Shown here: piece after piece, positions 8,291-14,662 of the stretch
Layout: each line of letters begins with the position of its first letter
Numbering within the stretch: position 1 is the first letter of the stretch
Assembly (NCBI GenBank): GCA_021815805.1
Contig: JAKAZQ010000018.1
Location: 1-37,641 of the forward strand
Length of the DNA stretch: 37,641 bases
Reading direction: 5' to 3'
Origin: Pseudomonadota bacterium
GTDB taxonomy: Bacteria; Pseudomonadota; Gammaproteobacteria; Burkholderiales; Burkholderiaceae_C
Program-made: the position numbers and the translations under genes
The notes under the pieces: generated by a model
The model's database searches: none
Seen by the model: the letters and a program-made list of their open reading frames with translations, nothing else
What the model was told of the DNA's origin: nothing

Positions 8291-8872
8291 TCAACCGCCG
8301 GCGGGTGCGACAGGTGCGTAGCTTTGCACCTGCCGGCCGAACCACGATGAACGCTCGATCACCGCGAGCCGGCTGCCCACGGCCAGGCTCGACTGCTGCC
8401 CGGCATCCAGGCACAGGTGGACCCGGTCGCTCGCATCCGATCGGCGCTGCAGGCGCACGCCGTAGCACGAGCCCCAGCGCCCGTGCGTGACGTAGCGGGA
8501 GGTGACGAAGTAGATCTCCGATCGGCTGGTGCCCAGCAGGGTGTTGCCCACGGCCGCCAGCAGGAACCCGGCGGCCAGCACCGCCAGCACCGCGTTGGCC
8601 AGCGCACGTCCCCAGGCGCCGAGTTCGGAATAGGGCTGGCGGTCGCCGAAACGAGGCTTGTACCAGCAGCCGACGATCTTCGGCTGCAAACGCCATGCCA
8701 GCAGCAGGCTGGCCACGGCTCCGAGCGACAGCGCGGCGTGCACGTAGGCTGGATTCGGGCTGAAGCGCTTGGCTCCCGACAGCATGGAGATCACGATCAC
8801 GGCCAGCGCCCCGATGGGCATGAGCTGCATCGAAAGCGGCAGGCCGGGCTGTTCGTCAAAGGAGGACACCAT
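8291..8872 (-). CDS. Unknown small membrane protein
   Basis: I do not recognise the family. The 193-residue product has three likely membrane segments (about residues 17-34, 43-61 and 90-111). A C-terminal soluble portion (about 112-193) contains two Cys (GSCYGVRL and HLCLDAG) and ends with a strand-rich WFGRQVQSYAPV segment, which could be a small beta domain. The ATG at 8872 is preceded by GGAG about 9 nt upstream on the minus strand; the frame stays open to 9016 but that extension is Arg-rich and unlikely. The gene is convergent with gor and lies exactly between inverted copies of a structured repeat (8212-8289 and 8956-9033), so it may have arrived as a unit. No function is assigned. Confidence 0.65.
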   Translation of the reverse strand: MVSSFDEQPGLPLSMQLMPIGALAVIVISMLSGAKRFSPNPAYVHAALSLGAVASLLLAWRLQPKIVGCWYKPRFGDRQPYSELGAWGRALANAVLAVLAAGFLLAAVGNTLLGTSRSEIYFVTSRYVTHGRWGSCYGVRLQRRSDASDRVHLCLDAGQQSSLAVGSRLAVIERSSWFGRQVQSYAPVAPAGG

Positions 8873-8955
8873 GACTGTGCTCCGCTGGGAGGGCATTGCG
8901 CGACGACGTTGCGCACCGCTGGCCGCGCCGCCGAATCCGCGGGCCCGACGCGCGA

Positions 8956-9033
8956 CTCTGCCGCCGAGGCGGCGTCCGGCGCACGGACCTTTTCGCGGAT
9001 TGTGCCGCCGCCGCAAGAAATCCGCGAGCGCCA
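8956..9033 (+). repeat. Structured ~78-bp repeat, copy A
   Basis: The copy contains the perfect palindrome GCCGCC-GA-GGCGGC (8960-8973), the GGCGCACGG block shared with copy B and a hairpin with a 9-bp perfect stem (TCGCGGATT at 8993-9001, AATCCGCGA at 9019-9027, 17-nt loop). It is inverted relative to copy B, with the palindromes facing inward and the hairpins outward around the 8291-8872 gene. Confidence 0.65.
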
Positions 9034-9260
9034 GTCGGATGTTTCAGGCTCCGCGCCTGCCGTGAAGCGTCGAACCTTCCGCTGGCAACTCCAGGGCTCG
9101 GGAGCCGGCGCTGGGCATCGCGGCAGCGGCCGGACGCCCGGGCGGGTTCGACCGGCGAGCCCGGATCGGCCACAGCGCGCTGCGGGCAGGGTCTGCGCGA
9201 ACCATCGCAAAGGTGCGGTGGCCTGCCGCCGGCCGAGCAGCGCGGGTCGACGATCGGGCG

Positions 9261-9291
<31 letters not shown>

Positions 9292-9320
9292 AGCGGTGGC
9301 GCGCGGCCGAGCCGCTGCCG

Positions 9321-9794
9321 TCACGCGGTGGGTGGCGGCGGCGCCGAGCGGCATGGAACCACCAGATTCCCCACCGAGGTCTGGACGATCTCGCCGTGCT
9401 GATTCAGGGTGTCGGTACGCACCTTGATCAAGCCTTGCTGCGGTCGGGATCTCGAGGGCCGTACTTCCAGAACCTCGCTTTGCACTCGCAGTTCGTCCCC
9501 GGGGCGCACCGGCCGCGGCCAGCGCAGTTCGTCGAAGCCGGCGCCGACGATTCCGCCCGCGGGGCGCAACTCACTGTCCACGAGCAGGCGCATGGTGATC
9601 GCGGCGGTATGCCAGCCGCTGGCGGCCAGGCCGCGGAAGATCGAGGAACTCGCGGCGCCTGCGTCAAGGTGAAAGGGTTGCGGGTCGAACTCCGACGCAA
9701 AAGCCTTGACGCTGTGCTCGTCCATGCGAATGCGGGTGCGGCCGACGAAGCGCTGGCCTGGCGTGAAGTCTTCCAGAAATAGTGTCGTCATCAT
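9321..9794 (-). CDS. MaoC-like acyl dehydratase
   Basis: This 157-residue single hot-dog-fold protein resembles MaoC-type (R)-specific enoyl-CoA hydratases. It begins LEDFTPGQRF, has the hydratase-2 motif with the catalytic Asp and His (FDPQPFHLDAGAA), then the 'FRGLAASGWHTAA' helix and the WPRPVRPGDELRV strand. Such enzymes hydrate trans-2-enoyl-CoA or act on related acyl thioesters in fatty acid or polyketide-like pathways. An AGGGGGAA ribosome binding site lies just upstream of ATG 9794; a second ATG follows immediately at 9791. The gene lies 192 bp downstream of tetR on the same strand, so it may be the last gene of the efflux-regulator operon. The physiological substrate is unknown. Confidence 0.82.
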   Translation of the reverse strand: MMTTLFLEDFTPGQRFVGRTRIRMDEHSVKAFASEFDPQPFHLDAGAASSSIFRGLAASGWHTAAITMRLLVDSELRPAGGIVGAGFDELRWPRPVRPGDELRVQSEVLEVRPSRSRPQQGLIKVRTDTLNQHGEIVQTSVGNLVVPCRSAPPPPTA

Positions 9795-9986
9795 GGGTTC
9801 CCCCTGGTCAAGGCGCGTCGAGCGCGGGTGCCACCCCTGGGTCGCCGCCGACGCCGGGCGTCGGCGACGCATGCAGCAGGCTGTCGCGGGGGCGGTTCAG
9901 CGCGAACAGCTGTCGCTGGCCTTGCAGGCCCGGCTCGGCGAGCGGCGCCACGCCGCGTTGCCGGCCGCTGCGCGCGCATGCGCGCT

Positions 9987-10562
9987 TCAATCGGTGCGCA
10001 GGATCGCCGCGGCCGAGGCCCGCAGGAAGTCGGCCGACAGTTCAGGGTCGACGACCAGCCGCGACATCAGCAATGCGCCGACGACGGTCGACAGCATCGC
10101 CAGCGCGCGATCGCGGTTGCGGGTCGCGGGCTGGTCGTCGAGCATCGCGCAGAGCATGTCCAGGTAGTGCCTTGTCTGCTCCTCGAAGACCTCGCGCAGT
10201 TGCGGGTCGTTGCGACGCGCAGCTTCCGCAGCGAGCGCGGCAAAGGCGCAGCCGTCGGCCGGGTTGTCGCGGTGGGCTGGCGACAGGTAGCCCTCGACGA
10301 AGGTGGGCAGCGGATCGCCGGCGCTGGCGGCGATCCGCTGCTGCCATTTCGCGCGGCTGCGCTCCAGCGCGGTGGCCATGGCTTCGCGAACCAGCCCTTC
10401 CTTGGAGTCGAACTGCTTGTAGAAGCCGCCATGGGTAAGACCGGCCGCGCGCATGACCTCGCCGAGCCCGATGCCGTCGAAGCCGTGCTCGCGGAACAGC
10501 CTGGCCGCGGACGCGACGACTTCCCGGCGGTTGCGTTCGGCCTGTTCCCTGCTGACTTTCAT
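9987..10562 (-). CDS. TetR/AcrR family transcriptional regulator
   Basis: This 191-residue repressor has an N-terminal TetR helix-turn-helix (about residues 8-55: ERNRREVVASAARLFREHGFDG, GLGEVMRAAGLTHGGFYKQF) and a C-terminal ligand-binding domain rich in Ala and Leu. The 'THGGFYKQF' recognition region resembles the subgroup that regulates efflux pumps and quinone/aldehyde detoxification genes. Its ATG overlaps the stop of the DHA2 pump by 4 nt (ATGA, 10559-10562), so the two are translationally coupled. It most likely represses its own operon through the palindrome at 12213-12225 in the divergent promoter region. That target is inferred. Confidence 0.88.
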   Translation of the reverse strand: MKVSREQAERNRREVVASAARLFREHGFDGIGLGEVMRAAGLTHGGFYKQFDSKEGLVREAMATALERSRAKWQQRIAASAGDPLPTFVEGYLSPAHRDNPADGCAFAALAAEAARRNDPQLREVFEEQTRHYLDMLCAMLDDQPATRNRDRALAMLSTVVGALLMSRLVVDPELSADFLRASAAAILRTD

Positions 10563-12163
10563 GAAGGTCTCCCGATGTGCGGCTTCGGCTCCGGCGAGGT
10601 TTCGGCCGCGCTGATCAGCAGCCAGCTCGCCAGCGCGGCGAGCAGCGCGACCGCGGCCGCGCAAGCCAGCACCGTCGAGAAACCCGCGGCATAGCTCTGG
10701 CGTGCGATCCGCGTCAGCGCCTGCCTGGTCGGCGCGGGCAGGCCTGCCAGCATACCCGGCAGGTCGCCGGCGACCAGCCGGGACACCATCGCGTGCAGCG
10801 GCGGCAGCCTGGCGTCGATGGCCGGGATCGAGGTGGCGAAGCGGGCCCGCGTCTGGCCGACCAGCACTGCGCCGAGGGCGGTGATTCCGGTCACAAGTCC
10901 GGTGAAGCGCAGGGTCGCGCCGATTCCCGAGGCCATTCCTCCACGCTCGGGTGGAATCACGCTCATCGAGACCTTCGCCGTCTCGCCGTTGAGCAGCCCT
11001 GCTCCGCAGCCGGTGACGGCCATGCCGACCGCCACGGCCAGGTACGTCGCGTGCTCGCGCACCAGCCAGGCCGTCAGGGCGTTGCCGCCCGCGGTCACCA
11101 GCAAGCCCAGGCTCAGCACGGCGCGGCCCGAGACCCTGGCGGCCAGCGCCGCAGCGATGCGCGGGAACAGGAGCAGCGCAAGCGCGAACGGCATCATTCG
11201 CAAACCGGCAGCGGCGGCGCCGTAGCCGTAGGCGTTCTGCAGGTACAGCGGAAGGTAGGTCAGCATGACCTGGGCGGAGGCGGCGAATCCAAGCATCGCG
11301 ATGCTGCTGCCAAGAAAGGTCCGCCTGCGGAAAAGCCCGAAATCGACCATCGGACGCTGCTGCAGCCCTTCGGCCACGCCATAGGCGCCGAACAGCAGCG
11401 CCGCGGTGGCGAAGCCGAGCAGCGTCGCGCGACTGCTCCAGCCTGTGGCGTTGGCGCCGATCATCGCCCGGATCAGGGTGTACAGCGCGGCCGCGAACAA
11501 CAGCATGCCGGCGATGTCGGCGCGCTGCGCGTCGGGGTCCCTGGACTCCTCCACCGCCGAGTGGCCGAGCAGCAGCAGAGCGACGCCGATCGGCACGTTG
11601 ACGAAGAACACCCAGCGCCAACCCACGCTCGACGTGATGGCCCCCCCGACCAGCGGGCCCAGCGCCACCGCGAGCCCGATCACCGTTCCCCAGAAGCCGA
11701 AGGCCCGCGCGCGGTCGGCGCCGCGGAACTCGTGCCCCAGCACCGCCAGAGCAGCACTGAGCTGCAGGGCCGCGCCGACCCCCTGCAGCGCTCGAGCCGC
11801 GTTCAGCGTGCCGGCACCGGGCGCCAGCCCGCACAGCAGTGAGGCGAAGGTGAACAGCGCCAGGCCGAGCAGCAGCAACCGGCGCCTGCCGAAGCGGTCG
11901 GCCAGCGCGCCCATCGGCATCAGGCATGCGGCGAAGGCGAGGATGTAGGCGCTGACCACCCACTCGATGTCGGCGAAGGAACTGCCGAGGCTGCGGGCGA
12001 TCGTCGGCAGCGAAACCGCCACGACATTGGCGTCGAGCATGATCATGAAAGAGACCCCGGATACGCACAGCAACACCCGGGCTGCGCGACCGCTGACCCA
12101 GCGCGCCCGGCGAGCCGGGCCCGCGACGGCGATCGATGGGGCGGTGGTTCTGGTTTCGTTCAC
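10559..12163 (-). CDS. DHA2 (14-TM) major facilitator drug efflux transporter
   Basis: The 534-residue protein is a proton-coupled exporter of the EmrB/QacA group. Evidence: the conserved first helix with the VSFMIMLDANVVAVSLPTIA motif, motif A after helix 2 (GALADRFGRRRLLLLG), motif C-like sequence (GLAVALGPLVGGAI) in helix 5 and about 14 hydrophobic segments. Substrates cannot be predicted. Translation starts at GTG 12163 behind a GGAGAG ribosome binding site. The gene is co-transcribed with tetR (4-nt overlap) and divergent from a saccharopine-dehydrogenase-like reductase. No membrane-fusion EmrA partner is adjacent, so it may act alone in the inner membrane. Confidence 0.88.
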   Translation of the reverse strand: MNETRTTAPSIAVAGPARRARWVSGRAARVLLCVSGVSFMIMLDANVVAVSLPTIARSLGSSFADIEWVVSAYILAFAACLMPMGALADRFGRRRLLLLGLALFTFASLLCGLAPGAGTLNAARALQGVGAALQLSAALAVLGHEFRGADRARAFGFWGTVIGLAVALGPLVGGAITSSVGWRWVFFVNVPIGVALLLLGHSAVEESRDPDAQRADIAGMLLFAAALYTLIRAMIGANATGWSSRATLLGFATAALLFGAYGVAEGLQQRPMVDFGLFRRRTFLGSSIAMLGFAASAQVMLTYLPLYLQNAYGYGAAAAGLRMMPFALALLLFPRIAAALAARVSGRAVLSLGLLVTAGGNALTAWLVREHATYLAVAVGMAVTGCGAGLLNGETAKVSMSVIPPERGGMASGIGATLRFTGLVTGITALGAVLVGQTRARFATSIPAIDARLPPLHAMVSRLVAGDLPGMLAGLPAPTRQALTRIARQSYAAGFSTVLACAAAVALLAALASWLLISAAETSPEPKPHIGRPS

Positions 12164-12313
12164 GATGCGCTCTCCGGTTGCGCCAGGTCGGCGGGGAAAT
12201 ATCTTTTTGGATTATGATCATCATATAACAAGCCATGCGGCGTGTGTGCGTGGCGCGTCGCCCGCGTGCGATGATGGACGCCAGATGCGGCGAAGCCGCC
12301 CGGCCGTTTCCCG
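12164..12313. promoter_or_regulatory. Divergent promoter region with TetR-type operator
   Basis: An unusually AT-rich patch (about 12196-12230) lies between the two divergent genes. It holds the inverted repeat TATGAT-C-ATCATA at 12213-12225. Possible -10 elements overlap the palindrome: TATAAC at 12224-12229 (plus) and CATAAT or TATGAT (minus). A dimeric TetR protein bound here could block both promoters. The operator is a prediction from position and symmetry. Confidence 0.55.
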
Positions 12314-13405
12314 ATGCGCGACCCGATGAACGACGACCACCCGGCACCCTCCAGGCAGCCCTGGATGATCTACGGCGCAAACGGCTACACCGGAAGCTTG
12401 ATCGCCCGCGAAGCCGTCAAGCGCGGACTCAGTCCGTTGCTGGCAGGCCGCAACCGGCATGCCGTGCAGGCGCTGGCCGGCGAGCTGGGGCTCGAGTCGC
12501 GGGTCTTCGCGCTGGACGACTCCGCGCAGGTCGCCCGCGAACTCGGCGGCCTCGCGCTGGTACTGCATTGCGCGGGACCGTTTTCCGCGACCGCCGAGGT
12601 GATGATGCGGGCCTGCATCCAGGCGCGGGCGCACTATCTCGACATCACCGGCGAAATCGCGGTGCTCGAACTCGCGCAAACGCTGGGAGCGCAGGCCGCC
12701 GCCGCCGGCGTGGTGCTGTGCCCCGGGGTCGGCTTCGATGTCATTCCGACCGATTGCGTCGCCGCGGCGCTGAAGGCGGCGTTGCCCGACGCTACCCACC
12801 TGGCGCTGGGCTTCGACTCCGGCTCGGGGATGTCTGCGGGAACGGCCAAGACTACCGTCGAAGGGCTCGTGCAGGGTGGCAAGGTTCGTCGCGACGGCCG
12901 CATCGTCGATGTCCCGCTGGCCTGCAAGGTGCGTCGCATCGACTTCGGAGATGGCCTCAAGGCCTCGATGACCATCCCGTGGGGTGATGTCGCCACCGCC
13001 TTCCACACCACGGGCATCCCCAACATCGAGGTCTACATGCCCGGCTCGCCGGCGCTGATCGCCGCGGCCCGGTGTGCCTACCTGATCCGCCCGCTGCTGC
13101 GACTGTCGTGTGTGCAGCGCTGGATCAAGGCTCGCATCGACAGGGCCGTCAGTGGCCCCAGCGACAAGAGCAGGGAGCAAATGCCGACGTATGTCTGGGG
13201 CGAAGCGATCAATTCACGCGGCGAGACCCGGGTCGCGAGAATCCGTACCGCAAACGTCTACAGCCTGACGGTCACCGGATCGCTGGCCGCCGTCCAGCAC
13301 CTGCTCGGCAATGCACCCGCCGGCGGCGCCTGCACCCCGTCGCGGCTGATGGGCCAGGATCTGGTGACCCGCCTGCCGGGGTCGGGTGCGCTGCACATCG
13401 AATGA
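12314..13405 (+). CDS. Saccharopine dehydrogenase-like NAD(P)-dependent oxidoreductase
   Basis: This 363-residue protein has an N-terminal Rossmann fold with the pattern IYGANGYTGSLIAREAVKRG (about residues 19-38), then LLAGRN and a HCAGPFSATAEVMMRACI segment. Together these define the saccharopine dehydrogenase-like/trans-acting enoyl reductase family. Members act as oxidoreductases in lipid or unknown pathways; true lysine metabolism is unlikely. The conserved central block ITGEIAVLE and PGVGFDVIPTDC supports the same family. Two ATGs (12314 and 12326) are possible starts. It is divergent from the TetR-controlled efflux pump and shares its regulatory region, and MaoC hydratase is encoded on the other side. 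A small acyl- or aldehyde-metabolising stress island is plausible but inferred. Confidence 0.8.
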   Translation: MRDPMNDDHPAPSRQPWMIYGANGYTGSLIAREAVKRGLSPLLAGRNRHAVQALAGELGLESRVFALDDSAQVARELGGLALVLHCAGPFSATAEVMMRACIQARAHYLDITGEIAVLELAQTLGAQAAAAGVVLCPGVGFDVIPTDCVAAALKAALPDATHLALGFDSGSGMSAGTAKTTVEGLVQGGKVRRDGRIVDVPLACKVRRIDFGDGLKASMTIPWGDVATAFHTTGIPNIEVYMPGSPALIAAARCAYLIRPLLRLSCVQRWIKARIDRAVSGPSDKSREQMPTYVWGEAINSRGETRVARIRTANVYSLTVTGSLAAVQHLLGNAPAGGACTPSRLMGQDLVTRLPGSGALHIE

Positions 13406-13709
13406 CGCCGAGCAGACGATGCGGGCGAGTCGAGCGAACCTGGAGACACGCATCAGCATGCCGCGCCTGTCACGGGGACTTCCGAGTTCAAGGCAGGCTG
13501 CGCAGCGCCGACGCGCGCCGGTCGTCCCTGGTGATGGGGGTGGCCGGCAACTTCCTGGCTGCATGGGCGTTGCGTGCAGCCGGGCGGTTTCGCGTCGCCC
13601 CTTGACGCTCGATGTCGTGGCGGCCGTATACCGCAGCGGCACGCACGCAGGTGCGCGGGCTCACCGATACGAGCGTCAGACCGGGCGTCAGGCCGAGCGT
13701 CAGAAGCGA
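13406..13709. other. Spacer between reductase gene and tRNA-Phe terminator
   Basis: About 300 bp with no gene I can support. Near its right end GCGTCAG is repeated three times at short intervals (about 13664-13704). I looked for a copy of the tRNA 3' end that would mark an integration site and saw none. Confidence 0.5.
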
Positions 13710-13738
13710 CGAAGCCCCGCCTTGCGAGCGGGGCTTCG
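13710..13738 (-). terminator. Terminator of tRNA-Phe
   Basis: An 11-bp perfect stem (CGAAGCCCCGC at 13710-13720 with GCGGGGCTTCG at 13728-13738, 7-nt loop) lies 7 bp beyond the tRNA 3' end. On the minus strand it is followed by TCGCTTCT, a weak T-rich tail. Confidence 0.8.
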
Positions 13739-13745
13739 TGGTGTC

Positions 13746-13821
<76 letters not shown>

Positions 13822-13848
13822 GTTTTGTTCGTCTTGTTCGTCTTGTTC
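13822..13848. repeat. 9-bp tandem repeat (three units) abutting the tRNA 5' end
   Basis: GTTTTGTTC followed by two exact GTCTTGTTC units lies directly against the 5' end of tRNA-Phe. In the transcript this would be an A-rich leader (GAACAAGAC units) removed by RNase P. Confidence 0.8.
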
Positions 13849-13911
13849 GCTTGGATCGGCTCTTGCGTGTACTGCGGCCTGCACGCATTGGCGAACTCAA
13901 GCAAGCCGCAC

Positions 13912-13920
13912 ATATTAGCA
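13912..13920 (-). promoter_or_regulatory. Possible extended -10 promoter for tRNA-Phe
   Basis: On the minus strand TGCTAATAT fits an extended -10 element (TGn then TAATAT) in the only AT-rich stretch between ntrX and the tRNA. No good -35 was found. It would give a leader of about 80 nt before the mature tRNA. Confidence 0.3.
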
Positions 13921-13954
13921 AACCTTTGCGCGGCCCTCTGGAAATTTCCGCGGC

Positions 13955-14635
13955 TCAGTCCTCGTCGTCGGACACCGGCGTCGGCGCCGCCGCACCGCCG
14001 GCCGTCGGCAGGCGGCGCGGGCCGCGGCCCCAGTCGACGCCGAGTTGCTTGAGCTTGCGGTACAGGTGGGTGCGCTCGAGCCCGGTCTTGTCGGCCACGC
14101 GGGTCATGCTGCCGCCCTCGCGCGCGAGGTGGAACTCGAAATAGGCGCGTTCGAAATCGTCGCGCGCCTCGCGCAGCGGGCGGTCCAGCGGAAAGCTCTG
14201 TTCGGCCAGCAGCGGTGCCGGCGCGGCTTCGGGCGCGTGCCCGATGGCGGGTTCGACGCGCGCCTTGGGCGCCGGCTTGCTCAATCCCTGCTCGACCGCG
14301 CGCAGCAGTTTTTGCAGCGCGATGGGTTTTTCCAGGAAGGCCATCGCGCCGATGCGCGTGGCCTCGACGGCGTTGTCGATGGTGCCGTGGCCGCTCATCA
14401 TGATCACGGGCATCGTGAGTTGCCCGGCGCCGGCCCATTCCTTCAGCAGCGTGACGCCGTCGGTGTCGGGCATCCAGATGTCCAGCAGCACGAGGTCGGG
14501 CTGAAAGCGCGCGCGCATTTCGCGCGCCTGCTGGGCGTTCTCCGCTGCCTCTACCGTGTGCCCTTCGTCGTTCAGGATCTCGGACAGCAGATCGCGAATG
14601 CCGATCTCGTCGTCCACCACAAGGATGCTAGCCAT
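13955..14635 (-). CDS. NtrX-like response regulator lacking the AAA+ domain
   Basis: The 226-residue protein has a receiver domain (residues 1-120; acidic pocket Asp8/Asp9, phospho-acceptor Asp52, Lys103) and a C-terminal Fis-type helix-turn-helix (about 165-205, ending GLERTHLYRKLKQLGVD). They are joined by a Pro/Ala-rich linker of only ~45 residues. The Fis helix and the sensor partner are of the NtrX type, but canonical NtrX proteins are about 450 residues with a central sigma-54-interacting ATPase that is absent here. The frame is uninterrupted, so this looks like a genuine short regulator rather than a frameshift. It starts 27 bp after the NtrY-like kinase. It probably works as a sigma-70-type activator or repressor, in the style of RegA/PrrA regulators, which is inference. 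Confidence 0.85.
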   Translation of the reverse strand: MASILVVDDEIGIRDLLSEILNDEGHTVEAAENAQQAREMRARFQPDLVLLDIWMPDTDGVTLLKEWAGAGQLTMPVIMMSGHGTIDNAVEATRIGAMAFLEKPIALQKLLRAVEQGLSKPAPKARVEPAIGHAPEAAPAPLLAEQSFPLDRPLREARDDFERAYFEFHLAREGGSMTRVADKTGLERTHLYRKLKQLGVDWGRGPRRLPTAGGAAAPTPVSDDED

Positions 14636-14662
14636 AGGCCACGTGATTCCGAGGTTTTGCCG

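Noticed and set aside
13955-14635. NtrX broken by a frameshift
   Set aside because: Receiver and Fis domains lie in one uninterrupted frame and there is no leftover AAA+ coding sequence nearby, so it is an intact short protein.
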